Assembly: GCA_963807235.1 (NCBI GenBank)
Contig: CAWEBF010000009.1
Span: 496,001-560,000 of the forward strand
Source of the DNA: CAWEBF01 sp963807235
GTDB taxonomy: Bacteria; Acidobacteriota; Vicinamibacteria; Vicinamibacterales; UBA2999
DNA: 64,000 bases
Direction: 5' to 3'
In this document: in pieces, positions 18,986 through 27,656 of the stretch
Layout of the letters: every line of letters begins with the position of its first letter
Numbering within the stretch: position 1 is the first letter of the stretch
The notes under the pieces: generated by a model
The model's input: only the letters and a program-made list of their open reading frames with translations
Told to the model about the DNA's origin: nothing
Databases searched by the model: none
Made by a program: the position numbers and the translations under genes

Positions 18986-19010
18986 AGGGCTTCAGGCTCC
19001 AGGCTTCAGG
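18981..19010. repeat. Heptamer repeats at the end of the HMA gene
   Basis: Units cttcagg, ctccagg, cttcagg in tandem. They are preceded by cctgaag, which pairs with the first unit to make a 7-bp hairpin with a 2-base loop. The HMA stop codon lies inside the left arm. A terminator role is possible. Confidence 0.55.
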
Positions 19011-19031
19011 CCGAATACGACTTCGCTCGAT

Positions 19032-19571
19032 ATGCTCACCGCGGTATTCGCACTGATCCTGGCACTGCAGGCGCCGATGGCGTGGGCGCTCGACCCCGCG
19101 CAGAACGTCGTGCGCCGCATCCACGAGGGGCCCTTCGAGGGTCACACCATGCTGTGGGTTCGTCTCGCCCCGAAAGCAAAGGACCCGAGTGTCTCACCGA
19201 GCGCTTTGGTTCTGGTCGCGGAGTTCAAGGGCAAGCATCCTCGCACGCGACCCGACGTGACGATGCACGTGGCGACCGACGTGCGGGTCTATCCGCTGAT
19301 TGCCCGCGTGGCCCGGCTGCAGATCACGATCGATCGCGATCCGCCGATCGACTTCCTGGCGCCGGGAGGAGGTACCTCGATCGGGTACTGCTGTGACGAC
19401 GGCGCCATACCCACCAGCGCGATCTCAGCGTTGAGCGCCGGCCGACTGGACCGGTTGGCAATCGCAACCACGATCTCGGGCGACATTCTGGGCGTGCCGT
19501 TCGTGCTGGACGGCACGCAGCTGAAGGCGATCGCCGAGTTCAGGCGCAGCATCCTGCCCGATTCGCGATAG
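19032..19571 (+). CDS. Unknown exported protein, 179 aa
   Basis: The N terminus MLTAVFALILALQAPMAWA is a convincing signal peptide. The mature part of about 160 residues is predicted beta-rich. It contains a CC pair in GYCCDDGAIP that might bind metal or form a disulfide, and no recognised domain. It lies about 50 bases after the HMA gene, with a heptamer repeat in between, so it is probably a separate unit. Function unknown. Confidence 0.6.
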   Translation: MLTAVFALILALQAPMAWALDPAQNVVRRIHEGPFEGHTMLWVRLAPKAKDPSVSPSALVLVAEFKGKHPRTRPDVTMHVATDVRVYPLIARVARLQITIDRDPPIDFLAPGGGTSIGYCCDDGAIPTSAISALSAGRLDRLAIATTISGDILGVPFVLDGTQLKAIAEFRRSILPDSR

Positions 19572-19615
19572 AGCGTCGACCTATCGGGCTACGGACGCGC
19601 AGTATTGCTTCATCG

Positions 19616-20614
19616 TTAGACACCGGCCGCGGGTGCCTGTTCCCGCGGCAGCTGGCGTTGCATCCGCATCGTCCGATCGCGCAGCCGGTTCAGCCACTCC
19701 AATTGCATCGCCAGTCCAGTTCGGAACATCTGGAGGAACGAGGGGGGCAGCATGGAGAAGTCGATCGTCTCCTTGCCGCCCCAATCCGGGCGACTGCCGT
19801 CGGCGTCGGTGAACCCATAGTCGTGGCTCAACTCCCAGGAGCTCCACAGCTGACCGGTGCGTGAGAGCACCTGCGGGTCACCGGCCAGTGCGGCAACAGC
19901 CCGCCCGACGAAGAGCGGCGACTCGGATTCCAGGAAGTTGCTGTCCTGCTTACCCGCGTCCCGCCAGTTCTCCTCGGTCACGCCCAAGCCATCGAGCATC
20001 GACTCGGACCGCAGGAATCCAGGGGTAACCGCGACGGCGGTCACACCATGCTCGTGGAGCTCCCCGGCCATGGCCAGGGCCATACCTTTGGCCGCGGTCT
20101 TGACGGACCACGCCAGGGGATTGCCGCCCCCTCCCAGGATGTCGTTCTCCGTGATCTCGGCGATGAGCCCGCGCCGCTGGCGGATCATCACCGGCGCGAC
20201 GTGCTTGGCGGTGATGATGCGCGACACGAGCGCCTGGCGAAGGACCAGGTCCGCCTGCGCCAGATCGACTTGCCAGAACGACGCCCACTGCCCCATCAGC
20301 GGATCTTCGCCGGCGACACTGTCCGCCAGCACGTCCAGCCGGCCATGATCGCCGACGATGCGCGCGACGAGCGCCTCCACCTCGGCCTCGACCGTGTGAT
20401 CCACTCGCACCGCGATGGCCTGGCCGCCGGCCGCCGTGATCAGCGCGGCCGTTTCGTCGATGGTTTCCGGCCGTTTATAGGGTGACGGCTGGCCGGCCGT
20501 GCTGCGGCCCGTGCAGTAGACCGTCGCGCCAGCCTCGGCGAGCGCGCGCGCGATCCCACGGCCCGCGCCCCTGGTGGCCCCGGCCACGAGCGCAACCTGA
20601 CCCCGCAGATCCAT
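19616..20614 (-). CDS. SDR-family oxidoreductase with altered catalytic motif
   Basis: A Rossmann-fold short-chain dehydrogenase/reductase of about 332 residues. The cofactor motif is VALVAGATRGAGRGIARAL, followed by YCTGRST, which suggests NADP, and LDVLADSVAGED. Where active SDRs have YxxxK, this sequence reads LAWSVKTAAKG: Trp replaces the catalytic Tyr, and Lys is one position early. The tail after residue 250 is longer than in classical SDRs. Activity is therefore in doubt, or the enzyme uses another mechanism. The start MDLRG was chosen because it directly precedes the first strand. A divergent TetR remnant lies just upstream and may be its former regulator. Confidence 0.8.
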   Translation of the reverse strand: MDLRGQVALVAGATRGAGRGIARALAEAGATVYCTGRSTAGQPSPYKRPETIDETAALITAAGGQAIAVRVDHTVEAEVEALVARIVGDHGRLDVLADSVAGEDPLMGQWASFWQVDLAQADLVLRQALVSRIITAKHVAPVMIRQRRGLIAEITENDILGGGGNPLAWSVKTAAKGMALAMAGELHEHGVTAVAVTPGFLRSESMLDGLGVTEENWRDAGKQDSNFLESESPLFVGRAVAALAGDPQVLSRTGQLWSSWELSHDYGFTDADGSRPDWGGKETIDFSMLPPSFLQMFRTGLAMQLEWLNRLRDRTMRMQRQLPREQAPAAGV

Positions 20615-20641
20615 GGCTCCTCCTTCCAACCAACACCGTCA

Positions 20642-20866
20642 CGCAACAGTCGTTCACTAATTCGGCACATCAGAGAATATGTCGGCCGTGCGATCGGCCT
20701 CTCGCCGGGCGCGCTCGTCAAGCGCTTCGGCTCCACGCGCGGCCTTCTCCTGGCGATGTCCCGTCAAGCGATGGAGTCGGTGGATACCTGCTTCGCGGCC
20801 GTGCGCACCGCACACCCCGCGCCCCTCGACCAGATCGATATCAGCGATCCGATCGCTACCGGACCG
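20642..20866 (+). pseudogene. TetR-family regulator remnant
   Basis: Reading from about 20642 gives an open stretch with the TetR helix-turn-helix signature IGLSPGALVKRFGSTRGLLLAM, continuing to about DQIDISDPIAT, where similarity ends. No start codon fits the N terminus, and the C-terminal ligand domain is absent. The sequence runs straight into the end of the opposite-strand acyl-CoA dehydrogenase-like gene. It looks like the N-terminal fragment of a regulator cut by a deletion or by an assembly junction, with the neighbouring SDR as its likely former target. Confidence 0.65.
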
Positions 20867-21812
20867 CCGGCGGCAAGACGCGCTCGGCGACGGCTTCGCG
20901 CAAGGCCTCCGTGCGGCCGGCGAAGAGCTCCAGGGCGCGGACGTCCTGAGACAGGCGTTCGAGCACGTGGCCACGCTCGAAGGAGCCGAGGCCCACGACC
21001 TGCGTGGCCCGCAGCACGGCACGTTGCGCCGCCTCGGTGGCCAGCAACTTCGCCATCGACGCGTCTGCGAGGTCGACCGCTGCCGACCGGGCTGCGTGCC
21101 ACGTCACCACCATCGCGGCGTCGAGTTCCGTGGCGGCATCGGCGAGAAGGCCCTGAACCGTCTGCTCCCCGCCCGGGCCGCGACGTTCGTAGGCTCGCGC
21201 CGCGGCAAGGGCCTCCCGCAGCGCCCGGCGTCCCATGCCGAGGCCCACGGCCGCCAGCAGCAGACGCGCCCACGCCATCACGGGCTGCGGCGAACCCATC
21301 GGCTCACACGCGGCGCCCGACAGCTCCAGGTGCGCACACGGCAGACCCTCGAGGCCGTTCGTCTCCGCGGGTTGAATCACCACGCCGGGTGAGTCGAGCC
21401 GAACCGCGCACGCCACCAGTTCGTCGCCGCGACGCGCCCCCACGACGCCCACGCCCTTTCCTTTGACCGGGGCCAGCCAGACGGCGCGTCCCGTCAAGGT
21501 GCCGCCGTCGAGGACAGGCACCGGATCCGATGTCAGGGCCACCAATCCGACGGCATCGGCTGGAAGCGGCGAGGTAATCGTCCGAGCCACCGTCGTGTGC
21601 AGCGCCAGCGCGACGGCAGGGGCCGCTGCTTCCGCGGCCATTGATTCGAACAGCAGCACATCGCCCAGGCCATCGACATCCCCGTCGAAGAGCCCGGCTT
21701 CGCGCGCCCGGCCGACGACGTCCGCAGCCGACCATGTGGCGCCGAGACCGGCTGCCAACGATCGCCCCAGACCGCGGCGGCGCGACTGCGCCTCGGTCAG
21801 CGAGAAGTCCAC
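20856..21812 (-). CDS. Acyl-CoA dehydrogenase-like protein, short N terminus
   Basis: A 318-residue protein starting at GTG (VDFSLTEAQSR) and overlapping the end of the HIT gene by 16 bases. The C-terminal half resembles the helical domain of acyl-CoA dehydrogenases (ARAYERRGPGGEQTVQGLLAD, ATQVVGLGSFERGHVLERL). The N-terminal and beta domains are short and divergent, and no clear base glutamate or Arg-Gln FAD motif is seen. It could be a degenerate partner in a heteromeric dehydrogenase, as described for paired FadE-type proteins. It ends next to the TetR remnant, so the 3' flank may be rearranged. Confidence 0.65.
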   Translation of the reverse strand: MDFSLTEAQSRRRGLGRSLAAGLGATWSAADVVGRAREAGLFDGDVDGLGDVLLFESMAAEAAAPAVALALHTTVARTITSPLPADAVGLVALTSDPVPVLDGGTLTGRAVWLAPVKGKGVGVVGARRGDELVACAVRLDSPGVVIQPAETNGLEGLPCAHLELSGAACEPMGSPQPVMAWARLLLAAVGLGMGRRALREALAAARAYERRGPGGEQTVQGLLADAATELDAAMVVTWHAARSAAVDLADASMAKLLATEAAQRAVLRATQVVGLGSFERGHVLERLSQDVRALELFAGRTEALREAVAERVLPPAVR

Positions 21813-22288
21813 ACGGTCCTCAGGCGCGCAGCCGTCACGGGCAATTCCTCGGACAGCACGCGCGTCTCGCCCACCACGCTCATGAAGTTGGTGTCGCCCT
21901 TCCAGCGAGGCACGAGGTGCAGATGGAGATGCTCGCGCAGGCCGGCGCCGGCCGACTTGCCCAGGTTGATCCCGACGTTGATGCCGTCGGGTTCGAACGC
22001 ACCTGTCAGCACCTGCTCCGCCCGCTGTGTCAGCTCCGCGAACTCGTGCAGCTCGCTCGCCGAAAGATCGACCAGCGACGGCACGTGCCGATATGGCAGC
22101 ACCATCAGGTGCCCGATGTTGTAGGGATACCGGTTCAGGATGACGTAGGTGTTGGTGCCGCGATGCACGACCAGGGAGAGTTCGGCGGGCTCGTTCGGGG
22201 CAGCGCAGAACACGCACCCCGGCGCATCGGTGCGCGGAGCGGATCCGGTTACGTACGCGTGCCGCCATGGGGACCAAAGCTGATCCAT
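21797..22288 (-). CDS. HIT-family nucleotide hydrolase
   Basis: Histidine-triad protein of 163 residues. The catalytic motif H-x-H-x-H is present as REHLHLHLVPRW, and the N-terminal zinc site is GCVFCAA. Such proteins hydrolyse nucleotide phosphoramidates or act like Ap4A phosphorylase. The NRYPYNIGHLMVLPYRHV segment is typical of the bacterial Ap4A/HIT branch. The ATG at 22288 is well placed. It is co-transcribed with the overlapping dehydrogenase-like gene. Confidence 0.9.
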   Translation of the reverse strand: MDQLWSPWRHAYVTGSAPRTDAPGCVFCAAPNEPAELSLVVHRGTNTYVILNRYPYNIGHLMVLPYRHVPSLVDLSASELHEFAELTQRAEQVLTGAFEPDGINVGINLGKSAGAGLREHLHLHLVPRWKGDTNFMSVVGETRVLSEELPVTAARLRTVWTSR

Positions 22289-22302
22289 GGCGTCACGCCC
22301 GG

Positions 22303-22399
22303 AAATTCACAATGCACAATTCACAATTCACAAACAGACCGGAGCTGCAGTTCCGGCCCCCTTTGTGAATTGTGCATTGTGAATTGTGAATTGTGAATT
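22303..22399. repeat. Inverted heptamer repeats (ttcacaa type)
   Basis: Left arm units ttcacaa/tgcacaa repeated four times; right arm units ttgtgaa/ttgtgca repeated five times; between them lies a small ccgga...tccgg hairpin. The arms pair over about 30 bases. The cluster covers the last 80 bases of the IHF/HU-like gene and probably terminates its transcript. Confidence 0.65.
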
Positions 22400-22749
22400 T
22401 GTTCCTGGTACTGGGACACGCCGCCGCCGGCGACGGGCGGCGCGGCAGCCGCGGCGGCATCGGCCGCCTCGGCTTCCTTGTTGATGAGATCCTTCAGCTC
22501 CTTGCCGGGCTTGAAGTAGGGCACCTTCTTCGGCGGCACGTCCACCTTGTCGCCCGTCTTGGGGTTGCGGCCCTTGCGGGGCTCGCGCTTGCGCAGCCTG
22601 AAGCTGCCGAAGCCGCGCAGTTCGATCTTCTCGCCCCGGTGCAGGGCGTCGATGATGCTCTTGAAGACCGTGTCGACGATGACCTCGGAGTGCTTCTTGG
22701 TCAGGTCGGAGACTCGGGACACTTCTTCCACGAGCTCCGCCTTGGTCAT
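22321..22749 (-). CDS. IHF/HU-family DNA-bending protein
   Basis: Nucleoid-associated protein. MTKAELVEEVSRVSDLTKKHSEVIVDTVFK forms the dimerisation helices, followed by IELRGFGSFRLRKREPRKGRNPKTGDKV with the DNA-intercalating arm and its proline, and VPYFKPGKELKDLIN. That core is complete by about residue 95. It then continues through an Ala-rich tail and about 25 residues encoded by the heptamer repeat hairpin, so the tail may be accidental. The start at 22749 has an AGGCGG ribosome-binding site; an ATG at 22770 is also possible. The gene follows rpsA by about 24 bases, a common rpsA-ihfB order. Confidence 0.9.
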   Translation of the reverse strand: MTKAELVEEVSRVSDLTKKHSEVIVDTVFKSIIDALHRGEKIELRGFGSFRLRKREPRKGRNPKTGDKVDVPPKKVPYFKPGKELKDLINKEAEAADAAAAAAPPVAGGGVSQYQEQIHNSQFTMHNSQRGPELQLRSVCEL

Positions 22750-22773
22750 GCTGCCGCCTGGAGTGTTCATCAG

Positions 22774-24574
22774 CTACAGGTTCTTGAAGTGATCGCCGAG
22801 CGTCGCCGAGCCGGTGCCTTCGCTCTCGCGGTGATCCTCCCAATCGGATCTGTACTCGTCGGACTTCAGCGCGCGGATGCTCAAGCCGATCTTCCGCTCG
22901 GCCGGGCTCAGCTTGATGATCTTCATCTGGTAGCTGTTGCCGACCTGCAGGTCGATCTTCTCGGCGCCGGCCGGGGCAGCCTGCGAGTCGTCGAACTCGG
23001 ACACGTGGATCAAGCCTTCGATGCCTTCGTCCAGTTCCACGAATGCGCCGAAGTTCGTCATGCGCGTGACCTTCCCCTCGACGATCGCACCCACCTTGTG
23101 GCGCGAGAAGAAGTCGTCCCAGATGTCGGTGGCGAGCTGCTTGAGCCCGAGTGACAGGCGCTGGTTCTCGGCGTCGATGCTGAGCACCATCGCCTCGACC
23201 ACGTCCCCCTTCTTCAGTACCTCGGAGGGGTGCTTGACGCGCTTGCTCCACGACATGTCCGAGATGTGGATCAGACCGTCGATGTCCTCTTCCACTTCGA
23301 CGAACGCGCCGAACTCGGTCAGGTTCCTGCACCTTGCCCTTGATGCGCGTGCCAACCGGATACTTCTCGGTCAGCTCGTGCCAGGGGTTGCTCTCGACCT
23401 GCTTGAGCCCAAGCGAGATGCGCCGGGCCGCCGGATCCACGCCGAGGACCATGGCGTCCACGGTGTCGCCGACGTTCAGGATCTTCGACGGGTGCTTGAC
23501 GCGCTTGCTCCACGACATCTCGGACACGTCGATCAGGCCTTCGATGCCCGCCTCGAGCTCGATGAACGCGCCGTAGTCGGTCAGGCTCACCACCTTGCCG
23601 CCCATGCGGGCGCCCACCGGATAGCGGTCCTGCACCGTTGCCCACGGGTCCTGCACCAGCTGCTTGTGTCCGAGGGACACGCGCTCGGTGGCCGCGTCGT
23701 ACTTGAGCACGATCACGTCCACTTCGTCGTTGACCTTGAACACCTCGGAGGGGTGTCCGACGCGGCCCCACGACATGTCGGTGATGTGCAGCAGGCCGTC
23801 GATGCCGCCGAGATCGATGAACGCGCCGTAGTCGGTGATGTTCTTCACCGTCCCGCGCAGCACCTTGCCCTCGGACAGCGTCTCGAGCGTCGTCTTCTTC
23901 TTCTCGGCGTTCTCTTCCTCGAGCAGCGCCTTGCGCGACAGCACGATGTTGCCGCGCTTCTTGTTCACCTTGATTACGCGCATCCGCAGTTCCTGGCCGC
24001 GCAGCGCGTCGAGGTTGCGGACGGGGCGCACGTCGATCTGCGAGCCGGGCAGGAACGCGCGGACGCCGATGTCCACGGCCAAACCACCCTTGATGCGCTC
24101 GATGACGCGGCCGATGACGACCTTGCGGTCGGCATACGCTTTCTCGACCTCGTCCCAGATCTTCATCTTCTCGGCCTTCTCGCGCGACAGCACGATGTGG
24201 CCGTTGCGGTCTTCGGTGCGCTCCAGCAGGACATCGATGATGTCCCCGGCCTGCACCGTGACCTCTCCTCCTTCGTCGAGGAATTCGCTGATGGCGATCA
24301 GGCCTTCCGACTTGTAGCCGACGTCCACGACCACGGCGGTCTCGGTGAGCCTGAGGACGGTCCCCTTGACCACCTCTCCCTCCGCCATGTTGCGGAAGCT
24401 GTCGTCGTAAAGGGCGATGAGCGATGCGTACTGCTGCTCATCCACGTCGTCGCGCTGCATGGGCTTGAATGTCGGCCCTGCTGGTTTGCCCGAGCGTGTG
24501 CGTCCTGGAGCGGGCTGTGTGCCCAGCACGTCGGGCGACACAATCCCGTTCTCTGCGTTCGCCATTCCTTGCAT
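22774..24574 (-). CDS. rpsA: 30S ribosomal protein S1, one frameshift
   Basis: RNA-binding ribosomal protein that helps mRNA unfold on the 30S subunit. Six S1 (OB-fold) repeats are readable; the later ones share ITDYGAFIDLGGIDGLLHIT, LTDYGAFIELEAGIEGLIDVS, LTEFGAFVEVEEDIDGLIHIS and MTNFGAFVELDEGIEGLIHVS. The total of about 600 residues is in the family range. An extra base near 23328 (gtgcaggaacctg) breaks the frame between repeats 4 and 5 (KGKV/RNLTEF). The ATGs at 24574 and 24565 both lie close to an AGGAGG. A good promoter and a palindrome lie upstream. Confidence 0.95.
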
Positions 24575-24660
24575 GTCCTCCTTTGTTCCGATTGCCGGTT
24601 TCTGTTGCGGGCGCCGGCTACCCGCGCTATAAGGGCCAAGGGGACCTGTAAAGGGGTCAG

Positions 24661-24674
24661 GCGGACCGGTCCGC
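24661..24674. promoter_or_regulatory. Perfect palindrome in the rpsA leader
   Basis: The 14-base palindrome gcggaccggtccgc lies in the predicted 5' untranslated region of rpsA, about 90 bases before the start codon. S1 genes are often autoregulated through leader RNA, so a regulatory role is conceivable, but nothing else supports it. Confidence 0.35.
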
Positions 24675-24716
24675 AACCCCCAAGAACAGAAGCCTCCGTG
24701 TGCCGATAAGCATTAG

Positions 24717-24746
24717 ACTTTACGTGACTTAACGGCCGCGTGTCAA
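24717..24746 (-). promoter_or_regulatory. Sigma-70-like promoter for rpsA
   Basis: On the minus strand, TTGACA is followed after 18 bases by TAAAGT, a near-consensus housekeeping promoter. It lies about 140 bases upstream of the rpsA start, which leaves a long leader containing a palindrome. Confidence 0.55.
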
Positions 24747-24765
24747 GGAACTGAAAGGACGCCTC

Positions 24766-25605
24766 ATGGCCAAACGGAAGCCGGCTCGGCGGCGACGGCC
24801 CGCTCCGGCACCAGCGAAGCGGACGCGACGGGCAGTGCCAGCTCGGGCAGTGGCTGCGCGAAAGGCACGGCCTCGAAAGGCCCGCAAAGCCGCTCCGCCA
24901 AGCGCACGGCCCGTCCTGCCAGCACGAAGCGGGCGAAGGTCACCAAGGCGTCGAAGTCGGTGAAGGCCGCGCTTCGCGGCCGGGCCAAGGTCGCCAAGGT
25001 TGTCAAGGTTGTCAAGGCGGCCAAGAGGTCCGCCAATCGGGCCAAAGTGACCAAGGTGACCAAGGTGGTCAAGGTCAGGAAAGTCAGCAGGGCCGTCAAG
25101 GCCGCCAAGCGCCCGCAGGCCACGCCAGCCGGCCAAGGTCGCCCGCAAGGCTCCGGCGGCGCCGGTGCGCAAGCTCCTGACGCCGGAACTGGCCAAGCGA
25201 AAGCACGTGCTCGACCTGGGCCGTGATCGGCGGCGGATCATCGACGACGACGATCCGATCTCCACTACCCCGCCCTCGTCCCTGGGGCTCGACCGCACTG
25301 CGTCAGCGGCGCGCAGCGGACGCCAGGAACTACAGGAGCGCTACGACAAGCACACCGAAACCAGTCCCGCCTTGACGGGCGGCGACGTGGATGCCGATTG
25401 GGAATCGGCCTACAGCGTCGGCGACGAGGCTCCCGGGGGCGACAACCCCACCCCGGACCAGAGCGTCGTGGACGACATCGGCGCAGCCGTGGGCGTCGAG
25501 TACGACGACAACGAGGAACTGGAAGGCGCCGAAAAGATCGTCGAGCGGGATCGGCATCGCTGGGAATACGACCCCGCGTCGTCGGACGACTTCGACGAAC
25601 GCTAG
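24766..25605 (+). CDS. Histone H1-like tail fused to a DUF6335-like domain, two frameshifts
   Basis: The N-terminal half is extremely rich in Lys, Arg, Ala and Pro (MAKRKPARRRRPAPAPAKR, then repeated AKVVKVVKAAK and KVTKVTKVVKV units), like histone H1/AlgP-type DNA-compacting tails. The C-terminal 145 residues start with LLTPELAKRKHVLDLG and end with VVDDIGAAVGVEYDDNEELE and HRWEYDPASS, which I recall from DUF6335 proteins. The reading frame leaves near 24895 and returns near 25120. The two shifts compensate each other and lie in repetitive GC-rich DNA, so errors there are likely. The gene is divergent from rpsA. A nucleoid-related role is inferred only from composition. Confidence 0.7.
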
Positions 25606-26284
25606 ACCGCCTTCGCAGGCTACGCGCGGCTCGCGAGTCCAGCTGGCGCCGCACCAGATCCAGCACCATCCGGACGACCTCGTCCACGCCAACGTCGGTG
25701 GTGTCAATCACCACGGCATCCGGCGCCACCGTGAGCGGCGACGCGGTGCGCGTCGTGTCCGAACGGTCGCGGGCCTCGAGCGCGGCCGCGACCGCCGCCT
25801 GCCCGGCGCCCCCGCCCGAATGGGCACTGTCGTTGGCCCGCCGGCGGGCGCGTTCCTCCGCCGAGGCGTCCAGATAGATCTTCACGTTGGCCCCCGGAAA
25901 GACCACCGTGCCGATGTCGCGGCCTTCCATCACCACGCCGCCCTGCGCGCCGATGGCGCGTTGTCGAGCCACGAGCGCCGCACGCACGCGCGGAAGCCGC
26001 GCCACGGCGGCCGCGGTCTTGTCCATCTCGGGCGTCCGGATCGCGCGCGTGACGTCGTGACCATCCACGGCCACGACACCACCCTCGACCACCAGGTCCG
26101 CGCGTTCGGCCAGGCCCGCCAGGGCCGATTCGTCGTCCAGCGACAGGCCTTCATGAAGCGCCTTCCAACCGACTGCCCTGTACATCGCGCCTGTATCGAT
26201 ATGCCGGTAGCCGAGAGTCTCCGACACCGCGCGAGCAACGGTGCCCTTCCCCGCCCCTGAGGGGCCGTCGATCGCAATGATCAT
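25265..26284 (-). CDS. cmk: Cytidylate kinase, with probable false C-terminal extension
   Basis: Phosphorylates CMP/dCMP with ATP. The P-loop is AIDGPSGAGKGTVAR, followed by GYRHIDTGAMYRAVGW, the EGRDIGTVVFPGA motif and the lid RARRRANDS. Catalytic homology ends near residue 222 (VVRMVLDLVRRQLDSRAA). The frame then runs on for about 115 more residues, antisense to the DUF6335-like gene. In another frame a TAG lies at 25620, exactly at the expected end, so a 1-2 base shift there most likely creates the extension. The real gene is then about 25620-26284. It is close to the rpsA/ihf cluster, as in many bacteria. Confidence 0.9.
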   Translation of the reverse strand: MIIAIDGPSGAGKGTVARAVSETLGYRHIDTGAMYRAVGWKALHEGLSLDDESALAGLAERADLVVEGGVVAVDGHDVTRAIRTPEMDKTAAAVARLPRVRAALVARQRAIGAQGGVVMEGRDIGTVVFPGANVKIYLDASAEERARRRANDSAHSGGGAGQAAVAAALEARDRSDTTRTASPLTVAPDAVVIDTTDVGVDEVVRMVLDLVRRQLDSRAARSLRRRSSVRRSRPTTRGRIPSDADPARRSFRRLPVPRCRRTRRPRLRRCRPRRSGPGWGCRPREPRRRRCRPIPNRHPRRRPSRRDWFRCACRSAPVVPGVRCAPLTQCGRAPGTRAG

Positions 26285-26300
26285 CGGAGTCGATCCTAGC

Positions 26301-26366
26301 AGGCCCCAGGCTCCAGGCTCCGGGCTCCAGTCCTGGCAAAGATCCTAAAGCCGAGAGCCTGGAGCC
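26301..26366. repeat. Heptamer repeats (aggctcc type), inverted
   Basis: Units aggcccc, aggctcc, aggctcc, gggctcc in tandem, followed about 30 bases later by the complementary gagcctggagcc. It lies in the divergent region between cmk and the hydrolase gene. Confidence 0.6.
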
Positions 26367-26399
26367 GGAACTGCATCAACGGCGTTACCATCTCCGCGC

Positions 26400-27570
26400 A
26401 TGCGTCGTTGGATCGCTTCGCATCGTCGTGGTGCTCGTCGTCGCCGCTGCCGGAGCCGCATTCCTGCTCCTGCCCTATGCGCGCGCGGCGGCCCTGCTGC
26501 TGCGAGTCTCGGACACTGGCGGTGGCGTCGGTGACTGGGTCGGTCGCACGGACTATCCGTTCGAGGTAGCCCTGCCCCACCAGGTGCCGACGCGTCACGG
26601 GCCGGTGCCGGCGCGGTTTTATCGGCCAGCCGGAAGCACGCGCCGCACGATCCTGCTGGTCCCCGGCATTCACTCAATGGGCATCGAGGAGCCGCGCCTC
26701 AAGGGCCTCGCCGCGGATCTCGCGGCGACGGGCCATCCGGTCATGACGCTGGCCCTGCCAGACCTGCAGCAATACCGCATCACGCCGGCGGCCACCGACG
26801 TTCTCGAAGATGCGGTCGCGTGGATGGCCGCACGGCCCGAGCTTGCGCCCGACGGCCGCGTGGGTATGGCCGGCGTGAGCTTTGCCGGTGGCCTGTCCAC
26901 ATCCGCGGCCGGCCGCCCGGGCATTCGAGACAAGGTGGCGTTCGTGCTGTCGTTCGGCGGGCATGGCGATCTACTGCGTGTGATGCGCTACCTGGCGACC
27001 GGAGAAGAAACGCACGTCCCCGGAGTCGCGGTCCATCCTCCGCACGATTACGGAGTGGCCGTGATTCTCTATGCCCTCGCGGACCGCGGTGTGGTGCCCC
27101 AGGACCAGGTATCGGCGCTGCGCGACGGCGTTCGCACGTTCCTGCTCGCCTCGCAGCTCACGCTGGTGAACATGGATCAGGCGAATGCGACGTTCCAGAA
27201 GGCGCGCGACATGGCCGCGGCCCTCCCGGAACCGTCGCGCACGTACATGACGTACGTGAACGACCGAGCCGTAGCGAAGCTGGGCCCGGTCGTGCTGCCC
27301 TACCTGGATCAGCTGGGCGTCACCGACCCGGCGCTCTCCCCGCAGCGCGCCGAGCCTCCCGCGGCGCCGGTGTTCCTGCTGCACGGCAACGAAGACACCG
27401 TCATCCCGCCCGCCGAATCAGTGCTCCTTGCGGAAACGCTGCGCGCCAAGGGCGCGGACGTGCGCGTGCTGCTCAGCCGCATCATCACGCACGCCGAACT
27501 GGATCGCTCCGGGGATTACGGCGAGGCCGGCCGCCTGATCGCGTTTTGGGCGGATCTGTTGGGCCGGTAG
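26400..27570 (+). CDS. Alpha/beta hydrolase with N-terminal membrane anchor
   Basis: Serine hydrolase fold of about 385 residues. The nucleophile elbow is GMAGVSFAGGLS, and the acid and base are likely the Asp in HGNEDTVIPP and the His in RIITHAEL. An N-terminal hydrophobic segment (VVLVVAAAGAAFLLLPYA) anchors or exports it. The frame is open from GTG at 26428, but the ATG at 26400 (MRRWIAS) fits better with a 1-base correction and gives a positively charged start before the membrane segment. Substrate unknown. It sits alone between two repeat clusters. Confidence 0.75.
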
Positions 27571-27586
27571 CAAGAGACGGCTGCCT

Positions 27587-27621
27587 CGGTCTTCAGTCGT
27601 CGGTCTTCGGTCGTCGGTCAG
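27587..27621. repeat. Heptamer repeats (cggtctt/cggtcgt type)
   Basis: Five tandem units: cggtctt, cagtcgt, cggtctt, cggtcgt, cggtcag. Related units in inverse orientation occur at 27871, so the two clusters flank the small exported-protein fragment. Confidence 0.65.
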
Positions 27622-27656
27622 GTGGGGAAAACTGAAATTGCACGGCCCCGTCGTTC

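Noticed and set aside
24960..25110. CRISPR-like array
   Set aside because: The repeats are 9-base coding repeats for Lys/Val-rich protein sequence, without constant repeats and unique spacers of array size.
24960..25120. Programmed ribosomal frameshift in the Lys-rich protein
   Set aside because: No slippery heptamer or downstream structure stands out, and similar breaks occur in many unrelated genes here, so errors are simpler.
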